The notes beneath the pieces were generated by a model that was given only the letters and a program-made list of their open reading frames with translations, was not told the origin of the DNA and made no database searches. 64,000 nucleotides of DNA from Microbispora rosea (GTDB taxonomy: Bacteria > Actinomycetota > Actinomycetes > Streptosporangiales > Streptosporangiaceae): assembly GCF_900156315.1 (NCBI RefSeq), contig NZ_FTNI01000013.1, forward strand, positions 1 to 64,000, read 5' to 3'. The position numbers were made by a program, and so were the translations under genes. Positions within the stretch are counted from its first letter, which is position 1. The number at the start of each line of letters is the position of its first letter. Shown in pieces: positions 17,088 to 25,812 of the stretch.

Positions 17088-17543
17088 GTTCGACCGTTCC
17101 GAATGGTGAGTTCGAATGAATCCGCGGCGGACGCGCGCAGCGATGCGCGGCCGCGGTCCAGGAGAACTCTAGCCCCAACAAAGAGTGCCAGAACCCGCCC
17201 CGTCGGCATGTCCGGTGCTGTCCTTTGAATAGTCTGCCGCAGCGCTCGCGCTCGCGCCGTTGTGCGCAAGTCAAGTTATCGCATGCGCCGGCGTCTGCAC
17301 GGACCGCTCTTCGCCGGACAGCGCTCACAATCACCCCATATGGCCACCGATGATGAAATTTACGTATAAATCATCATTTGTCCTCATGGCCCTCGGGTCG
17401 AATCAGGCATGGGACGACCGCCACATCCCGTGCTCGCAGGACATGACGTTCTCGGCCTCGTCGACGAAGCGCGCCCGCTCCTCCCCGGCCGTGGGCCGGT
17501 CGGCGCGCGACAGGTGCCTCCGGCTGCTACCTCCGGAGACGTT
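17088..17543. other. 456-bp region between fxsA start and M20 peptidase stop
   Basis: No convincing gene. It must hold the promoter of the fxs operon. TTGACT on the minus strand near 17270 could be a -35 box, but I cannot pair it with a convincing -10. The right part (17340-17400) is unusually AT-rich. The stretch at 17405-17540 has fair codon bias but no start, ribosome binding site or recognisable product and may be a gene remnant. Confidence 0.5.
17350..17377. promoter_or_regulatory. AT-rich inverted repeat, possible operator or promoter
   Basis: ATGATGA (17350-17356) is repeated inverted as TCATCAT (17371-17377), around an inner ATTTA-CGTA-TAAAT. Twenty-eight bases that are about 75% A/T stand out in this genome. 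It lies 263 bases upstream of fxsA and 167 bases past the end of the M20 gene. Its function is unknown. Confidence 0.4.
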
Positions 17544-18821
17544 CTACCCCGTCGTGAGCAGGCGGTCGAGGACGCGGACGCCGAACTCCAGGCCCTCGAC
17601 GGGCACTCGCTCGTCGAGACCGTGGAACATGCCGAAGTAGTCGAGGGCAGGCGGCAGCAGCAGCGGTGCGAAGCCGTAGCCCCTGATGCCGATCCTGGCG
17701 AACCACTTGGCGTCGGTGCCGCCGGTCATGACGTACGGCACCGGCCTGCCGGCGGGGTCCTCGGCGAGCAGGGCGGCGGTGAGCTCGTCGAACAGGCCCT
17801 CGGCGGGGGAGGAGACGGCCTCCTCGAAGCTGACGAACTCGCGGGTGACCTTCGGGCCGAGCAGCCGGTCGACGGTCTCCAGGAACTCGTCGCGCTGCCC
17901 CGGAAGGAACCGGCCGTCCACGTGGGCCTCGGCCGTGCCGGGGATTACGTTGACCTTGTATCCCGCGTCGAGCATGGTCGGGTTGGCGGAGTTGCGCAGC
18001 ACCCCCTTGAACAGGGCGGCCGCGCGGGGAATCCGCTCGATCTCCTCCTCCAGCCGGTCGAGGTCGATCGACCGGCCGAGCGCCCGCGACAGCTCGTCGA
18101 TCAGCCGGGCCACCTCGGGCGTCAGCCGTACGGGCCATCGGTGGTCGGCGAGGCGGGCGAGGGCCCGGGCCAGCTCGGCCACGGGGTTGTCCACGGCGGG
18201 CTTGGACCCGTGACCGGGCACGCCGCGCGCGGTCAGGCGCATCCAGGCGGTGCCGCGCTCTCCGACGGCCACCGGGTAGATGCGGACGCCGTCCTCATAC
18301 CAGGAGAAGCCGCCGGACTCGCTGATCGCCTCCGTGCAGCCCTCGAACAGGTCGCGGTGCCGTTCGACCGCGTGGCCCGCGCCGTACTCGCCGGTGGACT
18401 CCTCGTCGGCGAGGAACGCCAGCACGAGGTCGCGCCGGGGACGCACGCCCCTGCGCGCGTTCTCGCGGGCCCAGGCGAGGGTCATGGCGAGCGTGCCTTT
18501 CATGTCGACCGCGCCCCGGCCGTGCACGCAGCCGCCGGAGATCTCCCCGGAGAACGGGTGCGTTCCCCACTCGGCCGGGTCGGCGGGCACGACGTCGAGG
18601 TGCCCGTGCATGAGCAGCGCGTCGCGGCTGTCGCCGGGGATGCGGGCCACCACGCTGGTGCGGCGCGGCGCCGACTCGAACACCACCGGTTCGATGCCGA
18701 CCTCGGCGAGCAGGGACGCCACGTATTCGGCGGCCCGCCGCTCGCCCGGTCCGTCGCCGGACCCGTCGTTGGTGGTGTCGATCCGCAGCAGTTCCGAGCA
18801 GAGCTCCGCGACCTCACTCAC
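17544..18821 (-). CDS. M20 family metallopeptidase
   Basis: About 425 residues of the ArgE/DapE/CPG2 type. Metal-binding motifs: HGHLDVVPAD (first His/Asp), GRGAVDMKG (bridging Asp), ADEESTGEYGA (catalytic and metal Glu) and MFHGLDERV near the C-terminus. The inserted dimerisation domain (about 185-310) starts at GERGTAWMRLTARGVPGHGS. The GTG at 18821 has GGGGGA 7 bases upstream and overlaps the S9 stop as GTGA. Being third in an operon of peptidases, it probably takes short peptides or dipeptides released by the upstream enzymes. Confidence 0.9.
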   Translation of the reverse strand: MSEVAELCSELLRIDTTNDGSGDGPGERRAAEYVASLLAEVGIEPVVFESAPRRTSVVARIPGDSRDALLMHGHLDVVPADPAEWGTHPFSGEISGGCVHGRGAVDMKGTLAMTLAWARENARRGVRPRRDLVLAFLADEESTGEYGAGHAVERHRDLFEGCTEAISESGGFSWYEDGVRIYPVAVGERGTAWMRLTARGVPGHGSKPAVDNPVAELARALARLADHRWPVRLTPEVARLIDELSRALGRSIDLDRLEEEIERIPRAAALFKGVLRNSANPTMLDAGYKVNVIPGTAEAHVDGRFLPGQRDEFLETVDRLLGPKVTREFVSFEEAVSSPAEGLFDELTAALLAEDPAGRPVPYVMTGGTDAKWFARIGIRGYGFAPLLLPPALDYFGMFHGLDERVPVEGLEFGVRVLDRLLTTG

Positions 18822-20656
18822 GGTGTTTCCCCCTTGTCGAGCGTCAGCGGTGGCACCTCGGGGGTGGGGAAGCCGAAGACGATCCCGTAGAACGCCAGCT
18901 CGGCCTCCAGGGCCCGGACGATCGTCTCCTCGCGCCGCCACCCGTGCTGTTCCCCCTCAAAGGTGAGGTACGCCCAGCGGTGCCCGTGACGGGCCAGCGC
19001 GGCGGCGAAGCGCTCCGACTGCGCGGGATCGACCACCTTGTCCTCCAGGCCGTGCAGGAGCAGGGCCGGCCCGGAGGCCCGTTCCGCGTGCAGTTCGGGC
19101 GACCTGTCCACGTAGCGCTGCCGGGTCTCGGGCAGCGGGCCGATCAGCCCGTCGAGGTAACGCGACTCGAAGTCGTGCGTCTCCGCCGCCCAGTGTTCGG
19201 GGTCGGAGATGCCGTAGTGGGACACCGCGCCGCAGAACACGTCGCTGTGGACGAGGGCGGCCATCGACGTCCAGCCGCCCGCGCTGCCGCCTCTGATCGC
19301 CACCTTCTCCGCACGCCCGCTGTCCAGCAGCCACCGCGCCACCGTCTCGCAGTCGCGCACGTCCACCACGCCCCAGCTGTGGCGCAGTCGCTCGCGGTAG
19401 GCCCGGCCGTAGCCGGTGGAGCCGCCGTAGTTGACCTCGGCGACGCCGATGCCCCTGCTGGTGAAGTAGGCGATCTCCAGGTCGAGCACCGGCGGCGCGG
19501 AACTCGTCGGCCCGCCGTGCACGAACACCACGTACGGCGCGGGCCCGCCGTCTGACCGGGCCGCAGGGGCGTACAGGTGCGCGTGGACCCCCGCGACGGT
19601 CACCGCCTCGGGCGTGGGCAGCTCGGCGTCCTCGGGCATCGGCTTGCCCGGGGACAGCACCTCGTGCGCCCCCGTGTCCAGGTGGACCCGCACCACCTCG
19701 TACGGCCGGTGCGGCGAGCCCGCGACCCCCACGACATGGGAGCCCGAGGCCGACAGGGCGGGCGCCCAGTAGGTGTAGCCGCCGCCGACGTCCCTGATCG
19801 ACCCGGTGCCCGCCGGGTCGTCGGCGACCCCGAGCCGTCGCTCGTCGGCCGTGCCGTACACGGCGGCGATCCGCCCGTCCGCGACGGCGAAGAACGTGCC
19901 GCCGATCTTCCAGGTGGCGTCGCCGAACTCCAGCGGCACCGGGGTCAGGTCGCGCGCGGCGCCGTCCAGGCCGACGAGGTGGATGTTCCACCAGCCGGTG
20001 GGGTCGGTGACGGTGTACAGGCTCTCGTCGTCGCGCCACTCGGCCTGGCAGGTGGACGCGCCGGACAGCAGGACGCGATGGGGGCCGCCGTCCACGGATC
20101 CGACGCAGAGCTCGGTGGCGTCCCAGGGCATGTCGGGGTGGTTCCAGCCGATCCAGGCGAGCGTCCGCCCGTCCGGCGAGACGCGCGGGTTCATCAGGAA
20201 ATGGTGGGTCTTCACCACGCTGCGCAGGGGAGAGCCGTCGAGCGGCACCGCGACGATGTCCCGGTCCCCGCTGCGGGCGTCGCCCCGCTCGCGCACGCAC
20301 CACACCTCGTCGCCGTGGACGACGAGGTCGGCGTAGCGGGCGGGCTCCTCGGGGGTGAGCGGAACCGGCTCCTCGCCGGGCGTGCACAGGTAGATCCGGC
20401 CGTCCGCCCAGTTGGTGAATACCAGGCGGCCCTCGTGCGCCCGCCAGGACCGCCCGCCGTACTCCATGACCCGGTTCCTGGCGTTCCAGCCCTGCGGGAG
20501 CACGTCCTCGATGACGCCGTCGGCCATGCGCCGCACCACGCAGCGCCGGCCGCCCTCGCGCGGGCGCGGCTCGTCCCACCAGACCTCGTCTCCCGAGATC
20601 TCGACCCACACCGGGCGGTCGTCCACCCGCGCGACGTCGACGGCTCTGATGGTCAC
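18818..20656 (-). CDS. S9 family prolyl-oligopeptidase-type serine peptidase
   Basis: 612 residues: an N-terminal beta-propeller (to about 360; strands such as NPRVSPDGRTLAWIGWNHPDMPWD) and a C-terminal alpha/beta-hydrolase catalytic domain. The nucleophile Ser is in IRGGSAGGWTS, the Asp in LLHGLEDKVVDPAQS and the His in EGEQHGWR. A dipeptidyl- or acylaminoacyl-peptidase role fits. GTG 20656 is preceded by GGGGGGAACTG and overlaps the C39 gene stop as GTGA. No signal peptide, so cytosolic. Confidence 0.92.
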   Translation of the reverse strand: MTIRAVDVARVDDRPVWVEISGDEVWWDEPRPREGGRRCVVRRMADGVIEDVLPQGWNARNRVMEYGGRSWRAHEGRLVFTNWADGRIYLCTPGEEPVPLTPEEPARYADLVVHGDEVWCVRERGDARSGDRDIVAVPLDGSPLRSVVKTHHFLMNPRVSPDGRTLAWIGWNHPDMPWDATELCVGSVDGGPHRVLLSGASTCQAEWRDDESLYTVTDPTGWWNIHLVGLDGAARDLTPVPLEFGDATWKIGGTFFAVADGRIAAVYGTADERRLGVADDPAGTGSIRDVGGGYTYWAPALSASGSHVVGVAGSPHRPYEVVRVHLDTGAHEVLSPGKPMPEDAELPTPEAVTVAGVHAHLYAPAARSDGGPAPYVVFVHGGPTSSAPPVLDLEIAYFTSRGIGVAEVNYGGSTGYGRAYRERLRHSWGVVDVRDCETVARWLLDSGRAEKVAIRGGSAGGWTSMAALVHSDVFCGAVSHYGISDPEHWAAETHDFESRYLDGLIGPLPETRQRYVDRSPELHAERASGPALLLHGLEDKVVDPAQSERFAAALARHGHRWAYLTFEGEQHGWRREETIVRALEAELAFYGIVFGFPTPEVPPLTLDKGETP

Positions 20657-21810
20657 CAGTTCCCCCCGGATTCTGGAAGCGGAGTGCCGGGGGGATGCAC
20701 GATGTGCGCGATCCCCCCGCTGCTCGTGGCGCGCAGCCAGACGCTCTCGAACGCCGCGCGCGGGTACACCCGCCGCACGCCGCCGTCGTCCGGCGCGGCC
20801 GGGTCGTTCGCGATGACGTCGCCGTCGGCCGTGAATCCCGTGACGACCATGATGTGCCCGCCGGTGGAGTATCCGGCACCCGGCAGCTCGTGATCGCGGA
20901 ACGCCTGAGAGGTGATCACCGGGATCCCGGCGGCGACGAACCGCTCCAGCTCGGCCAGCGAGCGCAGCCGCGTGACGAAGCCGTCCAGCCCGTACCTCCC
21001 GGCGTACGCGACGCCGAAGGGCCAGTTGCCGGTGCCCTGGTAGCTGTGGTCGTACGTGTCCCGCGCGGCGTGGTCGACGGCGGGGCACGGGTCGCCGGGG
21101 GTGACCCAGGCGAGGTCGGCAGGGGCGGGCCCGCGGCCCCAGTAGTCCAGCACCATCGTGAACGACGCGGGGCTGCACCAGGACTCCCCGCCGCCGTCCC
21201 ACTGCGGGTAGTGCCCCGTGTGGGCCTTCTGTGAACGGCGCGGCACGTCGAGCTCGACCGCCCGCAGGCCAGGCGGGCCGCCTCTGCCCGCCTGCCCCAC
21301 GGCCGAGGCCATCACGGTGAGCGAGCGCACGCCGCCGCCGCTGCCGTACAGGGTGGCGCGTACGCGGTAGGAGGTGACGGGGCGGGCGGCGACGAAGGTG
21401 TCCACCGCGACGTCCCCGTCGGCGTCCCCCTGCCCGGGCAGCGACGTGCGGTGGATGTCGGCGTCGGTCTCGGCCCACCTGCCCATGACGTACCACTTGG
21501 TCGGCTCGCCGGTGACCGTCCGCGCCTGGATCTCGATCTCCAGCCAGGCGCCGGGCGGCGCGGCGGCCGTCCACGACGGCACCAGTTCGGTGGCCGCGAA
21601 GCCGATCTCCCGCTCGGGGGACGTCCAGCGGAGGTAGGGCCACTCCCGCTCGCCGCCGGGAGCGAACGGGTCCAGATATTTCGCCGTCCCCGACTCCCGG
21701 GCCTCGACGGACCACCGGTGGAGGACGACGGGGCTCACCTGGGGGCTCGGTCCGGCCGACAGCAGGGTGACCACCTCGCCGATTGTTGTTACCGCCCCGA
21801 CCTGGCACAT
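20653..21810 (-). CDS. C39-like cysteine peptidase family protein
   Basis: 385 residues. Residues about 25-190 form a beta-rich domain. The C-terminal papain-like C39 domain has Cys212 in ESWCSPASFTMVLDYW, His319 in GGHIMVVTGF and Asp/Asn in IANDPA. Actinobacterial proteins of this type are annotated 'peptidase C39 family protein'. No secretion signal is present with the ATG at 21810, which itself lacks a clear ribosome binding site. First gene of the C39-S9-M20 operon. Confidence 0.85.
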   Translation of the reverse strand: MCQVGAVTTIGEVVTLLSAGPSPQVSPVVLHRWSVEARESGTAKYLDPFAPGGEREWPYLRWTSPEREIGFAATELVPSWTAAAPPGAWLEIEIQARTVTGEPTKWYVMGRWAETDADIHRTSLPGQGDADGDVAVDTFVAARPVTSYRVRATLYGSGGGVRSLTVMASAVGQAGRGGPPGLRAVELDVPRRSQKAHTGHYPQWDGGGESWCSPASFTMVLDYWGRGPAPADLAWVTPGDPCPAVDHAARDTYDHSYQGTGNWPFGVAYAGRYGLDGFVTRLRSLAELERFVAAGIPVITSQAFRDHELPGAGYSTGGHIMVVTGFTADGDVIANDPAAPDDGGVRRVYPRAAFESVWLRATSSGGIAHIVHPPGTPLPESGGNW

Positions 21811-21867
21811 CGGATGGTTTACGTATCCGACACATCGGACAGTACGGCATCGGCCGCCGTGGTCCTG

Positions 21868-22989
21868 TCAGAGATAGAGGCCGGTGGCGGGCGCAGGATC
21901 GGGCGCGACGGACGGATGGCCGTCCCGCAGGGCGAACAGTTCCGCCAGCGTGGCATCGCCAGGACCGGCGCCTTCGGCGTGGCCCAGCCACTCGGCCGCC
22001 TGCCCGGAGTCGAACCGGCCGACCTCGATCTGCGCCAGGCACCGCCCGGGCCGTACGACGGCCGGATGGAGCCTGCTGAGGTCCTCGTTGGTCGTGATGG
22101 CCACGAGCACGTCCCTGCCCTGGCCGAGCAGCCCGTCGGTCAGGTTGAGCAGGCGTGACAGGCCCTGGCCCGTCGACTGCTTGGCCTCGGCGCGGATCAG
22201 TTCGTCGCAGTCCTCCAGGACGAGCAGCCGCCAGCGCGGCTCCTCGTCCTCACCCGGGCCGTCCCAGCCGACGGCGACGTCCATCAGGTAGCCCGGGTCG
22301 TTGAACAGCAGCTCGGGGTCGAGCACGCAGTCGACCTGGCACCACGACGCCCACTCGCGCGCGAGCGTGCGCAGCAGCGTCGTCTTGCCGGTGCCGGGCG
22401 GGCCGTGCAGGAGGATCAGCCGGCCCGTCACGCCGGCCGCGGTGGTGGCCATGAGGGCGTCAAGGCGGCCGGCGGCGGCCCGGGGGTAGTTCCGCCTGAT
22501 TTCCTGCCAGGACGAGGTGGTGATGGGCTTGCCGGAGCGGTGCGGCCCGTGGCTCGACCGCCACCAGAAGCCCATGCGCACGTGGTCGGCGTCGGGGGCG
22601 GCCTCCTCCGCGTCCCTGGTCGCCTGCTCCAGGACCGAGCCGGCCAGTTCCTCGCTCACCGCCGTGGCGGTGAGCGTCGCCGACCGGTTCGCGCCGCGCG
22701 CCACCCGAAGCGTCCATCCCTCGCCCGCGATCAGCCGGGTCTCGTAGCCGTCGGTGTGCTGGGCGACCCGCAGCAGCCGGCCGCCCTCGGCGGTCAGCGG
22801 GGCGTCCGCGCGGACCCGGCCGAGGCTGGTGGTGCGCGACCAGGGCTGCTCGCCGGTCGCGAACGGCGACAGCGCCAGGGCGTCGATGACGTCGGCCGGG
22901 CTGTCGGCGTCGTCGAGCCAGATCCGCATCGGCACCGGCGGCGGGGGCGTGGAGTGAGGGGAGAAGTCGACCTCCTTGAGAACGGACAT
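21868..22989 (-). CDS. DUF5925 domain AAA-type ATPase
   Basis: 373 residues. The N-terminal half is a DUF5925-like region (DDADSPADVIDALALSPFA at the start, then ETRLIAGEGWTLRVARG and MGFWWRSSHGPHRSGKPITT). The C-terminal half is an AAA ATPase with Walker A LLHGPPGTGKTTLLR, Walker B WRLLVLEDCDEL and sensor VLVAITTNEDLSRLHPAVVRPGR, where the arginine finger is expected. The target of the ATPase is unknown. It stands alone, transcribed away from the amidase gene, 57 bases past the C39 start. Confidence 0.87.
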   Translation of the reverse strand: MSVLKEVDFSPHSTPPPPVPMRIWLDDADSPADVIDALALSPFATGEQPWSRTTSLGRVRADAPLTAEGGRLLRVAQHTDGYETRLIAGEGWTLRVARGANRSATLTATAVSEELAGSVLEQATRDAEEAAPDADHVRMGFWWRSSHGPHRSGKPITTSSWQEIRRNYPRAAAGRLDALMATTAAGVTGRLILLHGPPGTGKTTLLRTLAREWASWCQVDCVLDPELLFNDPGYLMDVAVGWDGPGEDEEPRWRLLVLEDCDELIRAEAKQSTGQGLSRLLNLTDGLLGQGRDVLVAITTNEDLSRLHPAVVRPGRCLAQIEVGRFDSGQAAEWLGHAEGAGPGDATLAELFALRDGHPSVAPDPAPATGLYL

Positions 22990-23151
22990 GCAGTGATGAT
23001 CTCGACGTACGACTTGCTCTGTCGAATGGATTTATCGACGTATTCACTTTGCTTGCCGTTTAAGTAGTTTCTTATGGGCAAAAGGCAGTAGCTGTTGGGG
23101 CGTTACCGCTACGCTCGGTGTCCAGTCGTACGGTTTTCAACGGAGAGCACT

Positions 23152-23934
23152 GTGGCCATCGATCTCGTGTCCCGCGCTGAATGGGGCGCGCGTCCTCCCC
23201 GGGGCTCGTACTCGTCGCTGACCTCCACGCGCGGCGTGAAGGTCCACTACACCGGCGGCCGGGTGGACCCGGGCATCGTCACCGACCACGCCAAGTGCGT
23301 GGCCATGGTGAAGTCCATCCAGAACTTTCACATCGACGGCAACGGCTGGATCGACATCGGCTATTCGATGGTGGCCTGTCCGCATCGGAAGGTCTTCACC
23401 GGACGCGGGCCGGGGCACCTGCCGGCCGCCAACGGACCCGGCCTGAACTCCGGCCACTACGCGGTGCTCGGCCTCGTTGGCAACGCCGGCCTGATCCAGC
23501 CGACCGACGGCATCCTGCACGCGATCCTGGACGCGGTGGAGTATCTGCGAGCCAAGGGCGGCGCGGGCAAGGAGATCAAGGGCCACCGCGACGGCTACTC
23601 CACCGACTGCCCCGGGGACCCGCTGTACGCCTGGATCAAGAAGGGCGCGCCGCGTCCCGGCGCCACCCAGCCGCAGCCGGATCCCGAACCGGAGCCGGAA
23701 CCGCAGCCCACGCAGAAGTGGCCCGGCCGCCTGCTCAAATATCCGCCGGTGATGCGCGGCGACGACGTGCGGACCTGGCAGGCCCGGATGAAGGAACTCG
23801 GCTACGACATCGTCGTGGACGGCGCGTACGGGCCGGACTCCCGGGACGTGTGCCGCAGGTTCCAGAAGGACCGGCGCCTCGACGTGGACGGCATCGTCGG
23901 CCCCGACACCTGGAACGCCGCGTTCGCCAAGTGA
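23152..23934 (+). CDS. PGRP-type N-acetylmuramoyl-L-alanine amidase with C-terminal peptidoglycan-binding domain
   Basis: 260 residues. An amidase_2/PGRP domain (AIDLVSRAEWGARPP, zinc His in VKVHYTGGRVDPG, a second His in NSGHYAVLGL and KGHRDGYSTDCPGDPL) is followed by a Pro/Glu linker (PQPDPEPEPEPQPTQ) and a peptidoglycan-binding domain (VMRGDDVRTWQARMKELGY, VDGAYGPDSRDVCRRFQ). GTG 23152 follows GGAGAG. There is no signal peptide or anchor, which is odd for a wall hydrolase and recalls phage endolysins or actinobacterial paralogues released on lysis. Confidence 0.88.
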   Translation: MAIDLVSRAEWGARPPRGSYSSLTSTRGVKVHYTGGRVDPGIVTDHAKCVAMVKSIQNFHIDGNGWIDIGYSMVACPHRKVFTGRGPGHLPAANGPGLNSGHYAVLGLVGNAGLIQPTDGILHAILDAVEYLRAKGGAGKEIKGHRDGYSTDCPGDPLYAWIKKGAPRPGATQPQPDPEPEPEPQPTQKWPGRLLKYPPVMRGDDVRTWQARMKELGYDIVVDGAYGPDSRDVCRRFQKDRRLDVDGIVGPDTWNAAFAK

Positions 23935-23996
23935 TTAGGCACCCGGCGTCGTCCACAGACCGGGACCCCGGGGCCCCGAGACCGGGCCGGTGCATC

Positions 23997-24002
23997 TAGC
24001 AT
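23997..24002 (+). promoter_or_regulatory. -10 element TAGCAT for leaderless mutA transcript
   Basis: TAGCAT lies exactly 7 bases before the mutA ATG, and no ribosome binding site exists in between. This is typical leaderless geometry. Confidence 0.5.
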
Positions 24003-24009
24003 CCGGTTC

Positions 24010-25812
24010 ATGACGGTGCCGCCTGTTGAACTCGACGATCTCGCCGATCCCGCAGCGGGGTTTCCGCAGGCCACGCGGGAGCAGTGGAGGACGCTCGCGG
24101 CCGAGGTGCTGCGCAGATCCGGCTGGGACGGTTCGCCGGACGAGGTCGAGGCCGCCCTGACCACCACGACCTACGACGGGGTGGCGGTCGCCCCGCTGTA
24201 CGACGCCGCCGACCTTCCGACCGCGCCGCGGACGGCGCGGGCGCCGGGTCCGTGGGACGTGCGCCAGCGGCACGCCGACCCGGATCCGGCCGCGACGCGG
24301 GAGGCGATCCACGCCGACCTGGAGAACGGCGTCACGTCCCTGTGGCTCGATCTGAACGCGAGCGGCCCGGCCGCGCTGCCGGCCGTGCTCGACGGCGTCC
24401 TGCTCGACCTCGCCCCGGTCGTCCTCGACGCCGGCCCGCGTACGGCCGAGGCGGCGGAGACGTTCCTGCGCCTCGTCGGCGGAGTCTCGGTGCCCGCGGG
24501 CAACTTGGGCGCCGACCCGATCGGGCTGGCGGCCCGCACCGGCGCGACCGTGGACACCGCCGCCGCCGTGGCGCTCGCCCGCCGCTGCGCCGCCGATCAC
24601 CCCGGCCTGCGGGCGATCACGGTCGACGCGTTGCCGTACCACGACGCGGGCGGCGCCGACGCCGAGGAGCTCGGCTGCTCGGTCGCGACCGGCGTCGCCT
24701 ACCTGCGGGCGCTGACCGGCGCGGGCCTGACGGCCGAGCAGGCGTTCGGGCAGCTCGAGTTCCGCTACGCCGCGACCGCCGACCAGTTCCTCACCATCGC
24801 CAAGCTCCGGGCCGCGCGGCGGCTGTGGGCGCGGGTCGCCGAGGTGGTCGGCGGGCCGGGTGGCCAACTGCAGCACGCGGTCACCTCCTCGGCGATGATG
24901 ACGGTCAGGGACCCCTGGGTGAACATGCTGCGCACGACCGTCGCCTGCTTCGCGGCCGGAGTGGGCGGGGCCGACGCGGTGACGGTCCAGCCGTTCGACG
25001 CCTGCCTCGGGCTGCCCGACGCGTTCGCCCGACGCATCGCCCGCAACACCCAGTCGCTGCTGGTGGAGGAGGCGAACGTCGCCCGCGTGGCCGACCCGGC
25101 CGGCGGCTCCTGGTATGTGGAACGGCTCACCGAGGATCTCGCGGTCCGGGCCTGGGAGTGGTTCCAGGAGATCGAGCGGGCCGGCGGCATGGCGGCCGCG
25201 CTGGAGCGGCTGGTCCCCGAGCGGCTGGCGGCGACCAGGGCCGGGCGCGCGGACAACCTCGCCCACCGCCGCGATCCGATCACCGGGGTCAGCGAGTTCC
25301 CCGACCTGAAGGAGAGAGCGGTGTCCCGGCGTCCCGGCCCGGGGCTCGCCGCCGCGTCCGGGGCCACGTCCGGTGAGGGGCTGCCGGTGACGCGGTACGC
25401 CGAGGAGTTCGAGGCGCTGCGCGACCTGGCCGACGCCCAGCCGAGCCGGCCCACCGTGTTCCTCGCCACGATCGGGCCGGTCGCCGCGCACACCACGAGG
25501 GCGGCGTTCGCCGCCAACCTGTTCGCGGCGGGCGGCGTGGCGACCGTCACCAGCGGCCCGGGCACCGACCCGGCCGCGATCGCCGCCGCCTTCCGCGACT
25601 CCGGCACGCCCGTGGCCTGCCTGTGCTCCGGCGACCGGCTGTACGGCGAGCACGCGGCGGCGGTGGCCGCGGCGCTGCGGGAGGCCGGGGCGCGCACGGT
25701 CTGGCTGGCGGGGAAGGGGGAGTATGAGGGGGTGGACGCCACCCTGTACGCGGGCTGTGACGCGCTCGGGGTGCTCCGCGCGACGTTCGACGATCTGGGA
25801 GTGCCTCGATGA
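24010..25812 (+). CDS. mutA: Methylmalonyl-CoA mutase small subunit
   Basis: 600 residues of the non-catalytic partner of the adenosylcobalamin-dependent mutase, which interconverts succinyl-CoA and (R)-methylmalonyl-CoA. It has the TIM-barrel-derived N-terminal part ([31 protein letters not shown]) and a C-terminal cobalamin-domain relic without the DxHxxG motif, as expected for this subunit. The stop overlaps the large-subunit start by 4 bases (ATGA). The ATG at 24010 appears leaderless. The pathway feeds propionyl-CoA breakdown or supplies methylmalonyl-CoA for polyketides. Confidence 0.93.
   Translation: MTVPPVELDDLADPAAGFPQATREQWRTLAAEVLRRSGWDGSPDEVEAALTTTTYDGVAVAPLYDAADLPTAPRTARAPGPWDVRQRHADPDPAATREAIHADLENGVTSLWLDLNASGPAALPAVLDGVLLDLAPVVLDAGPRTAEAAETFLRLVGGVSVPAGNLGADPIGLAARTGATVDTAAAVALARRCAADHPGLRAITVDALPYHDAGGADAEELGCSVATGVAYLRALTGAGLTAEQAFGQLEFRYAATADQFLTIAKLRAARRLWARVAEVVGGPGGQLQHAVTSSAMMTVRDPWVNMLRTTVACFAAGVGGADAVTVQPFDACLGLPDAFARRIARNTQSLLVEEANVARVADPAGGSWYVERLTEDLAVRAWEWFQEIERAGGMAAALERLVPERLAATRAGRADNLAHRRDPITGVSEFPDLKERAVSRRPGPGLAAASGATSGEGLPVTRYAEEFEALRDLADAQPSRPTVFLATIGPVAAHTTRAAFAANLFAAGGVATVTSGPGTDPAAIAAAFRDSGTPVACLCSGDRLYGEHAAAVAAALREAGARTVWLAGKGEYEGVDATLYAGCDALGVLRATFDDLGVPR

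Noticed and set aside
17405..17640. Possible small gene in the region downstream of the M20 gene
   Set aside because: No start codon with a ribosome binding site, no recognisable domain, and partial overlap with the M20 3' end.
18818..22042. A 1,074-residue frame that would extend the S9 peptidase upstream
   Set aside because: The extension is antisense-like Arg/Pro/Gly-rich sequence over the C39 gene in another frame. GTG 20656 with a good ribosome binding site and GTGA overlap is the start.
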